5,324 nucleotides of DNA from JBHEKP01 sp041859375 (GTDB lineage: Bacteria > Hydrogenedentota > Hydrogenedentia > Hydrogenedentales > CAITNO01): assembly GCA_041859375.1 (NCBI GenBank), contig JBHEKP010000360.1, forward strand, positions 1 to 5,324, in the 5' to 3' direction. The notes under the pieces were generated by a model, which did no database searches, was not told where the DNA came from, and saw only the letters and a list, made by a program, of their open reading frames with translations. Below, one piece after another: positions 1-4,863 of this stretch (its first letter is position 1; each line of letters starts with the position of its first letter). Position numbers and translations under genes: made by a program.

Positions 1-398
1 CCCTCCGGCACGGGCACAAGGTTCCACTCGGGCACGGTGACGTGCCCGGCGAAGGCGCCGTCGCTGCGGGAGCCGAGGTAGTCGTAGTCCGCGCACTGGG
101 CGTAGGCGCCGATGAGGCACATGGGGCAGTTGCGGCAGGGAATGAGGGGGAATACGGCCGCTGTTTTGCCGAGCCAGGCGGGGTTGACCCCCTCGCCCAG
201 TTCCTCCACCACGCCGGCAAATTCATGGCCGGGGATAAGGGGAAAGCGGTAGGTGCCCTTTTCAAAGACGCGGGGGATGTCGGAGCCGCAGACGCCGCAG
301 GCGGCCACGCGCAGCAGCACCCGGCCCGGCCCGGGCCGGGGCGTTTCCACCGTTTCCACCCGCAGATCACCCACCGCATGGAGCACACAGGCTTTCAT
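1..398 (-). CDS. Zinc-dependent alcohol/polyol dehydrogenase (MDR family), galactitol-1-phosphate dehydrogenase-like; 3' end missing
   Basis: About 132 N-terminal residues are visible, and the gene runs off the left edge. They form the catalytic-domain half of a medium-chain zinc dehydrogenase, a family that oxidises an alcohol or polyol with NAD(P)+ in the cytoplasm. GVCGSD carries the catalytic-zinc Cys37 and GHEF carries His58-Glu59. The structural-zinc loop has the full C-x2-C-x2-C-x7-C spacing at Cys88, 91, 94 and 102. CGSDIPRVFEKGTY and the later YDYLGSRSDGAFAGH resemble E. coli GatD (CGSDLPRIF, YDFIGSRRDGGFAEY), so a sugar-alcohol phosphate or polyol substrate is plausible. L-threonine or sorbitol dehydrogenase cannot be excluded without the C-terminal half. 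The ATG is preceded by AAAGGAG at 7 bases, which fixes the start. The gene lies downstream of the Nudix gene on the same strand, 222 bases away, so it may have its own promoter. The usual G-D before the V-x-P zinc loop is replaced by GKTAAV. Family assignment is firm; substrate is inference. Confidence 0.88.
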   Translation of the reverse strand, partial: MKACVLHAVGDLRVETVETPRPGPGRVLLRVAACGVCGSDIPRVFEKGTYRFPLIPGHEFAGVVEELGEGVNPAWLGKTAAVFPLIPCRNCPMCLIGAYAQCADYDYLGSRSDGAFAGHVTVPEWNLVPVPE

Positions 399-405
399 GA
401 ATCGT

Positions 406-412
406 CTCCTTT
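406..412 (-). promoter_or_regulatory. Ribosome binding site of the dehydrogenase gene
   Basis: AAAGGAG on the minus strand ends 7 bases before the ATG at 398-396. It is close to the Shine-Dalgarno consensus and decides the start of the dehydrogenase. Confidence 0.75.
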
Positions 413-550
413 GGGGGGCTATGGTACCGCCGGAGGGGGCGGCCATGCACCGTTTTCACCAGCCAAAACACCACACTCCCCGTCCACCCCCGCACCCGCC
501 TCCACCGCCCCCGCCCTGTTGTTGGTGTTCATCACAGTCTGCCCTCCGCC

Positions 551-611
551 TCCACCCCCGTCCACCCCCGTCCATATCGTCCATACCGTCCATATCGTCC
601 ATCCACCCCCG
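551..611. repeat. Short tandem repeat cluster, 9- and 10-base units (TCCATAYCG / TCCACCCCCG)
   Basis: Two adjacent copies of TCCACCCCCG (551-560, 561-570) are followed by three 9-base units: TCCATATCG at 571-579, TCCATACCG at 580-588 and TCCATATCG at 589-597. After a partial TCCA comes a further TCCACCCCCG at 602-611. An isolated identical 10-mer lies at 483-492. All units share TCCA at one end and CG at the other. On the minus strand they read CGATATGGA and CGGGGGTGGA. The repeat lies wholly between genes, so it is not a protein repeat. Its role is unknown; it could be a slippage-prone satellite, a protein-binding array, or part of an untranslated region. Confidence 0.8.
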
Positions 612-620
612 CCTAAAACC

Positions 621-1082
621 TCATTCTCCAAGCAGCCGTTTTATGCGTTCGCGGCTGGATTCTATAAGTTGCCGCTCGTCGGGCCAGAACATGGGGGGAA
701 GCCGGTCCAGGGGGAACCAGTCCATGCCGGGATGGTGTGCGGTGTCCTTGATCTCGCCCCGGACCTGCGTGGTGAGGTAGAGGCCGTAGTGGATGACGGA
801 CCAGAAGCGGCGGGCCGATTCAAGCCGTTCGAGCACGGCGAGGTCGGCGATCTTTTCCAACTGCGACAGGCCCGACTCCTCCTCGATTTCGCGGAGCGCG
901 GCCTGGTCGGCGGTTTCGCCGGGGTCGATGCCGCCCTTGGGCAGGACGTGGCCGTCAAGTTCCACCTCGCGCACGAGGGCGACGAGCAGGCCCCCCGGCG
1001 CGCGGCGCACGACCACGCCCCCGGCGGTGGGGCGGACGCGGATGCCCTCCGGCTTGGCGTACCAGGTGTGGTCAATCTTCAC
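621..1082 (-). CDS. Nudix hydrolase
   Basis: This 153-residue protein is a complete single-domain Nudix enzyme, which cleaves a nucleoside diphosphate linked to another group (X) in the cytoplasm using Mg2+. The Nudix box GX5EX7REUXEEXGU is perfect from Gly50 to Leu72, with Glu56, Arg64-Glu65 and the metal-binding Glu68-Glu69. The preceding LPKGG resembles the LPKGH/LPKGK entry seen in diadenosine polyphosphate hydrolases, so an Ap4A- or (d)NTP-type substrate is plausible but not shown. The C-terminal part has WFPLDRLPPMF, typical of the last strand and helix of the fold. The start is GTG, 4 bases past the stop of the upstream exonuclease gene, so translation is probably coupled. The only upstream ribosome-binding candidate, GGAG, is about 15 bases away and weak. 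No better start lies downstream before the conserved RPTAGGVVVR strand. Confidence 0.92.
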   Translation of the reverse strand: MKIDHTWYAKPEGIRVRPTAGGVVVRRAPGGLLVALVREVELDGHVLPKGGIDPGETADQAALREIEEESGLSQLEKIADLAVLERLESARRFWSVIHYGLYLTTQVRGEIKDTAHHPGMDWFPLDRLPPMFWPDERQLIESSRERIKRLLGE

Positions 1083-1086
1083 GGAA

Positions 1087-2151
1087 TCAGAAGAGCTCCA
1101 TGTTTTCGGGGCCCTTGGGCGGCTCGAAGACGCGGTGCAGCAGGAGGAGCACCTCGGCGTCGGCGGCGGCGTAGAGGAGCTGCTCCGGCGTGAGGGGGCG
1201 TTTGGTCCAGTCGGAGGTCTGGTACTGCTTGTCCATGTGGATGTTCAGCTCGCGCTCGCAGACCTCGCCCAGCTTGTGGCCGCCCTGCTGGCCCTTGCGC
1301 TGGCGCTTGCGCGACACGGCGAGGGTGTCGTAGACGTTCAGGATTTTGATGTTGTGCTTGGCGAGCATCTGCTCCTCGAAGAGGGCGTTGTGGATCACCT
1401 TGGTGACGGCCTTGTTCTCCATGACGGCCCTGACGGGGGAGAGATCGGAAAAGGCGAGGGCGTCGATGATGTAAACGCGCCCCGGCGCGGCAATCTGGAT
1501 GGTGCAGAGCACGCGGGGCTCCTCCAGGGTGGTTTCCACGTCGAGGCCGATGACTTCGCAGCGGCCAAGGAGCGCGCAGGCCTGTTCGAGCCCCTCCCGC
1601 GTCTCCACCCATTCCCAGGGGGTCTGGGGCGTGTAGGTGCCGCCCTTGCGGATGATCACGGCGGCGGATCCGTCCTCGGCGTTTTCCGGCAGCAGCTCCA
1701 TCACGGCCACGTCCATGCCCGCCGTCAGCTCCTCGAAAAAGGCGCGCTGCGCGGCGGCGTTGCCCCGGCCCGCCTCGCGCACCGCGGTGCGGCTGGTGAT
1801 GACGAAGCGCCCGCCGGGCTTGACGTGCGAGAAGGCGCGGCGGAGGGTGTCGCGGCGCGTTTCGGGGGTTTTCAGGCGGGTGAGCACATAGTTGAAAAAC
1901 ACCACGCCGTAGAGGCCCTCGGGGGCCTCGTTGCGGCCGAAGGGGGGGTGGGGGTCGTATCCCTGGGCGGGGAAGCGGCGCATTTGCAGCCATTCCACGT
2001 CCACGCCCTGGCCGCACCCGTAGCACAGGATGCGGTCGTCGTGGCGGATGAGGTTGTTGGTGAGCATGTGGCTGAGCACCGGCGCGGGCTCGCGCTTGGT
2101 GGTCCTTGCGCCTTCCCGCGAAACCGGCCCCCGGTCCTGCGAATCCTGCAC
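1087..2151 (-). CDS. Methyltransferase-like domain fused to RNase D-type (DEDDy) 3'-5' exonuclease
   Basis: 354 residues in two parts. Residues about 18-169 look like a Rossmann SAM-dependent methyltransferase domain: ILCYGCGQGVDVEWL is the SAM-binding glycine loop, GYDP follows at about 64-67, then FFNYVLTRL and HVKPGGRFVITSR (109-121). The TKREPAP lead and YGCG-x-G-x-DV pattern recall the putative methyltransferases associated with DNA phosphorothioation genes, but none of those genes is present here. Residues about 175-345 match RNase D-like exonucleases: motif I LDVET (Asp204, Glu206), motif II VIHNALFEE, then DTLAVS, the LTPEQ stretch, and motif III YAAAD (Tyr327, Asp331). SDWTKRPLTPEQ is a hallmark of this family. 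Glu259 stands where motif II normally has Asp. No HRDC domain follows, unlike full-length RNase D. The start is GTG with GAGAGGA seven bases upstream. The Nudix gene begins 4 bases after the stop. The substrate, RNA or DNA, is unknown. Confidence 0.85.
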   Translation of the reverse strand: MQDSQDRGPVSREGARTTKREPAPVLSHMLTNNLIRHDDRILCYGCGQGVDVEWLQMRRFPAQGYDPHPPFGRNEAPEGLYGVVFFNYVLTRLKTPETRRDTLRRAFSHVKPGGRFVITSRTAVREAGRGNAAAQRAFFEELTAGMDVAVMELLPENAEDGSAAVIIRKGGTYTPQTPWEWVETREGLEQACALLGRCEVIGLDVETTLEEPRVLCTIQIAAPGRVYIIDALAFSDLSPVRAVMENKAVTKVIHNALFEEQMLAKHNIKILNVYDTLAVSRKRQRKGQQGGHKLGEVCERELNIHMDKQYQTSDWTKRPLTPEQLLYAAADAEVLLLLHRVFEPPKGPENMELF

Positions 2152-2158
2152 GGCACGG

Positions 2159-2165
2159 TCCTCTC
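2159..2165 (-). promoter_or_regulatory. Ribosome binding site supporting the GTG start of the methyltransferase-exonuclease
   Basis: GAGAGGA on the minus strand lies 7 bases before the GTG at 2151-2149. A second GTG five bases further upstream is out of frame, so 2151 is the best start. Confidence 0.55.
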
Positions 2166-2197
2166 GGTTTCGTTTCGGCCCCTCCCCGGCGGGCGTA

Positions 2198-2227
2198 TTT
2201 CTACCCCTTCCGGCCCCCCGGATGCAA
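2198..2227 (-). promoter_or_regulatory. Weak candidate promoter for the methyltransferase-exonuclease/Nudix pair
   Basis: On the minus strand TTGCAT (2227-2222) and TAGAAA (2203-2198) are separated by 18 bases, in one of the few A/T-containing patches of the 87-base gap between corA and the next gene. This would give a leader of about 40 bases. Each box has only 3-4 of 6 consensus matches, so read-through from corA remains as likely. Confidence 0.25.
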
Positions 2228-2238
2228 GCGCGGCGTCC

Positions 2239-3258
2239 TCAGTGTTTTCCGCCGTTTCGCCAGCGGCCCAGTTTGTCCGGGGAAAACCACGGCAGTCCGG
2301 GCTTGGACGTGTCCTCGATGCCGATTTTCCGGACCACCAGCCACGTGGCGTAGCCGATGACCAGGAGCATGGCGGCGAAAATGCCGTAGGCCACGGGCCA
2401 GGGGATGCCCGTGGTCATCATGGTCCACTCGGACATGCCGCCCATGCTGGCGAGGATGTTCAGCGGCATGAACACGATGCTGATGACCGTCAGCTTCTTC
2501 ATGATGACGGCGAGGTTGTTGCTGATGATGGAGACCCGCGCGTCGGACATGCCCGTGAGGATGCTGGTGTAGATTTCCACCAGCTTCAGGCACTGCTCGT
2601 TCTCGACCTGGATGTCGTCCAGGAATTCCTGCTCCTCCGTGCTGAAGCCGATGCGCCCCGCGTTCACCTTGAGCTTGAAGAGCATGAGGTTGTTCGAGTG
2701 CAGCGCGCTCTGGTAGTAGACAAGGCTCTTCTGGAGGACGAACATCTTCGACAGCGCCTGGTTGCCCAGCGAGTGGGAGATGTGCTCCTCGATCGAGTTC
2801 GACATCTGGTTGATCACCCGGATGTTCGCCATGAACTGGGCGATGGAATGGTAGATCAGGTGGAGCATCGCCCCCCGGAGGGAGTCGCACTTGAAAAGGG
2901 GCCTGCCGGGCCGGAACAGGGGGCCGTTGTCGCTTTTCACGGCGATGAGCCGGTCCTTGAACAGGAAAATGCCCATGGAAACGACCCCGAAATCGTCCAG
3001 GTTGCCGTTGGCCAGCACGTTGTCCGGGCGCTTCAGGATGATCGCCGTGTGCTCCGGCTCGAATTCGAGGCGGGCCGTCTCGTCGGGGTCGAGGGCGGAG
3101 GTCAGCGTGTGCTCGTCCAGGGAGTGCCAGCTCACCAGCGTCTCCCGCTGCGCGGGCGTGGGGTTGATGTAGACGGCGATGGGGCTGTCCTCGGACTCGG
3201 AGGCGTCAATGAGCCCGTTTTGAATCTCGAACAGGAATTTTTCGCCGGTTTTTTCCAT
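2239..3258 (-). CDS. corA: CorA-family divalent metal ion transporter, GMS variant
   Basis: This 339-residue inner-membrane protein is of the CorA type, normally a pentameric Mg2+/Co2+ channel. The N-terminal cytoplasmic domain (about 1-125) includes SWHSLDEHTLTSALDPDE, the usual position of the CorA 'HPL' stretch. A long helical region follows (about 126-255) with VLQKSLVYYQSALHSNN and GFSTEEQEFLDDIQVENEQ, matching the stalk helix. Two C-terminal membrane segments lie at about 256-272 and 289-309. The signature after the first, normally YGMN, reads GGMS (273-276) followed by EWTMM. Length and order are normal for the family, so it looks intact. The reading frame stays open up to an ATG at 3327, but that would add a 23-residue Arg/Pro-rich tail unlike CorA. 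I chose the ATG at 3258, preceded by GGGAG at 9 bases and lying downstream of the likely promoter. It is divergent from yebC. Transported ion is inferred only from the family. Confidence 0.9.
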   Translation of the reverse strand: MEKTGEKFLFEIQNGLIDASESEDSPIAVYINPTPAQRETLVSWHSLDEHTLTSALDPDETARLEFEPEHTAIILKRPDNVLANGNLDDFGVVSMGIFLFKDRLIAVKSDNGPLFRPGRPLFKCDSLRGAMLHLIYHSIAQFMANIRVINQMSNSIEEHISHSLGNQALSKMFVLQKSLVYYQSALHSNNLMLFKLKVNAGRIGFSTEEQEFLDDIQVENEQCLKLVEIYTSILTGMSDARVSIISNNLAVIMKKLTVISIVFMPLNILASMGGMSEWTMMTTGIPWPVAYGIFAAMLLVIGYATWLVVRKIGIEDTSKPGLPWFSPDKLGRWRNGGKH

Positions 3259-3267
3259 GACGCCGCG

Positions 3268-3272
3268 CTCCC
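3268..3272 (-). promoter_or_regulatory. Ribosome binding site deciding the corA start
   Basis: GGGAG on the minus strand lies 9 bases before the ATG at 3258-3256, favouring this start over the in-frame ATG at 3327. Confidence 0.55.
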
Positions 3273-3325
3273 GTCGTCCGCGTGGGGGAGGCGCGCCCCG
3301 CACGCACGGACGGGACGCCGCGGCC

Positions 3326-3355
3326 ATTTTACGCCCCCCCGCCCCCCGGCGGCAA
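3326..3355 (-). promoter_or_regulatory. Candidate sigma70-type promoter for corA
   Basis: On the minus strand TTGCCG (3355-3350) and TAAAAT (3331-3326) are separated by 18 bases. The -10 box matches the consensus at 5 of 6 positions, the -35 box at 4 of 6. It sits in a rare A/T-rich patch and overlaps the longer possible corA start at 3327, so transcription would begin near 3319. That leaves a leader of about 60 bases before the ATG at 3258 and supports that start. Confidence 0.4.
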
Positions 3356-3408
3356 TAAAAGCGGGGCGCGTCTTTTCCGGGCGGCGCGCCGTCCGTTCCG
3401 GCCGGGGA

Positions 3409-3438
3409 TTGCGCCGCGCCGCCGCGCTTTGCTATACT
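3409..3438 (+). promoter_or_regulatory. Candidate extended -10 promoter for yebC-ruvC
   Basis: TGCTATACT (-10 box TATACT at 3433-3438, 5 of 6 matches) carries the TGN extension of an extended -10 promoter. TTGCGC at 3409-3414 could serve as a weak -35 box with an 18-base spacer. Transcription would begin near 3445, about 60 bases ahead of the yebC ATG. It is the only A/T-containing patch of its kind in very GC-rich surroundings. Confidence 0.6.
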
Positions 3439-3439
3439 T

Positions 3440-3465
3440 CACAACCCGTTACGGGTGTGTTTTTT
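3440..3465 (+). terminator. Hairpin with T-tract in the yebC leader (terminator-like or operator-like)
   Basis: CAC-A-ACCCG (3440-3448), loop TTA (3449-3451) and CGGGTGTG (3452-3459) form an 8-pair stem with one bulged A, followed at once by six T (3460-3465). This is the shape of an intrinsic terminator. It overlaps the predicted start of transcription, so the RNA may contain only part of the left arm. Alternatives are an early attenuator, a DNA operator (ACCCGT-T-ACGGGT is a perfect inverted repeat), or a terminator for transcription arriving from upstream. Confidence 0.4.
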
Positions 3466-3490
3466 ATGTCATGGACATCGGATTTCCAAC

Positions 3491-3496
3491 AGGGAG
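3491..3496 (+). promoter_or_regulatory. Ribosome binding site deciding the yebC start
   Basis: AGGGAG lies 9 bases before the ATG at 3506 and gives the conserved N-terminus MSGHSKW. It rules out the longer in-frame reading from the GTG at 3455. Confidence 0.7.
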
Positions 3497-3505
3497 ACGG
3501 AACAT

Positions 3506-4261
3506 ATGTCAGGCCATTCCAAATGGAGCACCATCAAGCGCAAAAAGGGCGCCGCGGACGCCAAGCGCGGTAAAATCTTCTCCCGGCTGGCCAAGGAGCT
3601 GACCATCGCCGCGCGCCTCGGCGGCAACGACCCCGAGGGCAACCCCCGCCTGCGCACCGTGCTCATGGCGTGCCGCGCCAACAACATGCCGAACGACAAC
3701 GTCGAGCGTGCCATCAAGAAGGGCACGGGCGAGCTTGAGGGCGTCTCCTACGAGGAAATCCGCTACGAGGGCTACGGCCCCGGCGGCATCGGCATCATCG
3801 TGGACGCGCTGACGGACAACAAAAACCGGACCACCTCCGAAATCCGCCACATCCTGACCAAGGCCGGCGGCTCCATGGCCGCGACCAACGCGGTGGCGTG
3901 GAATTTCGACGAGAAGGGCGTGATCAGCGTGCCCAAGGACAGCATCAGCGAGGAGGACATCCTCGAAAAGGCGATTGAGGCGGGCGCGGACGACGTGGAC
4001 AGCTCCGGCGAGGACGCCCACATCGTTTACACCGACAGCAACCAGCTCCACGCCGTGGCCGACCAGCTCACCAAGATGGGCGTGAAGATGGAGGAGGCCG
4101 AGCTGAAGATGCTTCCGAAGATGCCCCAGGCGGTGGAGAAGAAGCAGGTTTCGGGGCTGCTCAAGCTGCTCGACGCGCTGGAGGACAACGAGGACGTGCA
4201 GAACGTGTTCTCGAGCGCCGAGATCAGCGACGAGGACATGGAAGCGGCGATGGCCGACTAG
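3506..4261 (+). CDS. yebC: YebC/TACO1-family protein
   Basis: This 251-residue cytoplasmic protein has the full YebC/TACO1 layout and the normal family length. The N-terminal MSGHSKWSTIKRKK followed by DAKRGKIFSRLAKEL is the basic helical domain. YEGYGPGGIGIIVDALTDN (about 88-106) and the following NRTTSEIRHILTKAGGS stretch are the most conserved part of the family. The acidic C-terminal section ends with LEDNEDVQNVFSSAEI. Members were long annotated as transcriptional regulators; later work on the family points to a role at the ribosome in relieving stalling, notably at proline-rich stretches. Which role applies here cannot be read from sequence. It starts an apparent two-gene unit with ruvC, a very common pairing in bacteria. 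Confidence 0.97.
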   Translation: MSGHSKWSTIKRKKGAADAKRGKIFSRLAKELTIAARLGGNDPEGNPRLRTVLMACRANNMPNDNVERAIKKGTGELEGVSYEEIRYEGYGPGGIGIIVDALTDNKNRTTSEIRHILTKAGGSMAATNAVAWNFDEKGVISVPKDSISEEDILEKAIEAGADDVDSSGEDAHIVYTDSNQLHAVADQLTKMGVKMEEAELKMLPKMPQAVEKKQVSGLLKLLDALEDNEDVQNVFSSAEISDEDMEAAMAD

Positions 4262-4264
4262 GCG

Positions 4265-4759
4265 ATGATCGCCCTCGGCTTCGATCCGGGCATCGCCACC
4301 ACCGGCTACGGGGTGGTCGAGGGCCGGAACAACCGGCTGCGGCACATCGCCCACGGGGTGATCACCACCCCGGCGGACTGGCCGCTGGAAGACAGGTTAA
4401 ACCACCTTTTCGGGGAGGCCTCGCGCCTCCTCGAATCTTTTTCGCCCGAGGCGGTGGCCGTGGAGCGGCTCTACTTCAAGCAGAACGTCACCTCCGGCAT
4501 CCAGGTGGCCCAGGCGCGGGGGGTGCTCGTGCTCGCCGCCGCGCGGGCGGGCCTCCGGGTCGGCGAATTCAGCCCCACCGAGGCGAAAATGGCGGTCACC
4601 GGCTACGGCCGCGCCGACAAGCGGCAGATGCAGGAGATGATGCGGATGCTCCTCGCCCTCGACGCGCCCCCCAGGCCCGACGACGCGGCGGACGCCCTCG
4701 CCCTCGCCATCTGCCAGGTGCAGACCGGCATCGTCCAGCAGCGCCTTTCGGGGAAGTAG
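4265..4759 (+). CDS. ruvC: Holliday junction resolvase RuvC
   Basis: This 164-residue protein is a complete crossover junction endonuclease that, as a dimer, cuts Holliday junctions made during recombination and repair, usually with the RuvAB branch-migration motor. The four catalytic acids are in place: Asp7 in GFDPG, Glu67 in VAVERLYF, and Asp140 and Asp143 in the PDDAADALALAIC motif. SGIQVAQARGVLVLAAA and TGYGRADKRQMQ are typical of the family. The ATG is 3 bases past the yebC stop, with no strong ribosome binding site of its own, so translation is probably coupled to yebC. ruvA and ruvB do not follow, and an unrelated secreted-protein gene comes next. Confidence 0.97.
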   Translation: MIALGFDPGIATTGYGVVEGRNNRLRHIAHGVITTPADWPLEDRLNHLFGEASRLLESFSPEAVAVERLYFKQNVTSGIQVAQARGVLVLAAARAGLRVGEFSPTEAKMAVTGYGRADKRQMQEMMRMLLALDAPPRPDDAADALALAICQVQTGIVQQRLSGK

Positions 4760-4781
4760 GCCGGGCCGCGGCGTCTTTTTT
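4760..4781 (+). terminator. Weak candidate terminator after ruvC
   Basis: GCCG (4760-4763) and CGGC (4769-4772) form a 4-pair GC stem with a five-base loop. Six T follow at 4776-4781 after a three-base gap. It begins directly after the ruvC stop codon. The stem is short, so this is tentative. Confidence 0.35.
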
Positions 4782-4803
4782 CCGCAACCCGCGGGACACC
4801 AAC

Positions 4804-4841
4804 CCCGCCGCGGGCGGGTCAAAGGCATGGCAACCTTTTTT
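4804..4841 (+). terminator. GC-rich hairpin with a distant T-tract upstream of the GH67N-like gene
   Basis: CCCGCC (4804-4809), loop GCG and GGCGGG (4813-4818) form a perfect 6-pair stem. The T-run (4836-4841) is 17 bases away, too far for a standard intrinsic terminator. It could instead be a structured leader of the following gene. Together with the element at 4760-4781 it marks a likely transcription boundary. Confidence 0.25.
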
Positions 4842-4851
4842 CCGGACCAGC

Positions 4852-4857
4852 GGAGGG
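4852..4857 (+). promoter_or_regulatory. Ribosome binding site of the secreted GH67N-like gene
   Basis: GGAGGG lies 6 bases before the ATG at 4864. It is the strongest Shine-Dalgarno match in the window and fixes the start of a frame that opens with a signal peptide. Confidence 0.75.
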
Positions 4858-4863
4858 CAAGTC

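Larger units (their letters stand above)
399..620. other. Intergenic region between Nudix and dehydrogenase genes
   Basis: This 222-base stretch lies between two genes on the same strand. I see no credible gene in it: reading frames crossing it give low-complexity Pro/His/Val or Gly/Trp/Thr peptides. It is pyrimidine-rich on the plus strand and therefore G-rich on the minus strand, which is the strand transcribed in both flanking genes. It holds the tandem repeat cluster at 551-611 and a small inverted repeat (CCGCC at 427-431, GGCGG at 438-442, six-base loop) just upstream of the dehydrogenase ribosome binding site. No recognisable promoter or T-tailed terminator was found. Confidence 0.6.

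Noticed and set aside
551..611. A CRISPR array
   Set aside because: The units are 9-10 bases and directly adjacent with no unique spacers of uniform length, and no cas genes are present.
419..631. A 70-codon minus-strand frame with WTIWTVWTIWT
   Set aside because: The Trp/Thr pattern is only the TCCATAYCG repeat read in one frame, flanked by Gly-rich low complexity, and it overlaps the end of the Nudix gene.
42..1193. A 383-codon plus-strand frame across the dehydrogenase, spacer and Nudix genes
   Set aside because: It crosses two recognised minus-strand genes and a repeat region, and ends in a poly-Arg low-complexity tail. No supporting motif.
1087..2151. A DNA phosphorothioation (Dnd) system
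   Set aside because: Only the methyltransferase-like half resembles a Dnd-associated family. No dnd sulfur-transfer or restriction genes are present in the window.
3259..3327. A longer corA with 23 extra N-terminal residues
   Set aside because: The extension is Arg/Pro-rich, unlike CorA, and overlaps the best promoter -10 box. The ATG at 3258 has its own ribosome binding site.
793..3573. A 926-codon open frame on the plus strand
   Set aside because: It runs antisense through the Nudix, methyltransferase-exonuclease and corA genes and out of frame into yebC. Its product is a Val/Gly/Ala/His/Asp-rich string with no motif. Long antisense frames are expected in GC-rich genes, and the three minus-strand genes have clear family motifs.
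3509..4354. A 281-codon open frame antisense to yebC and the start of ruvC
   Set aside because: The product is rich in Val, His, Leu and Gly without motifs and is the mirror of yebC codon bias.
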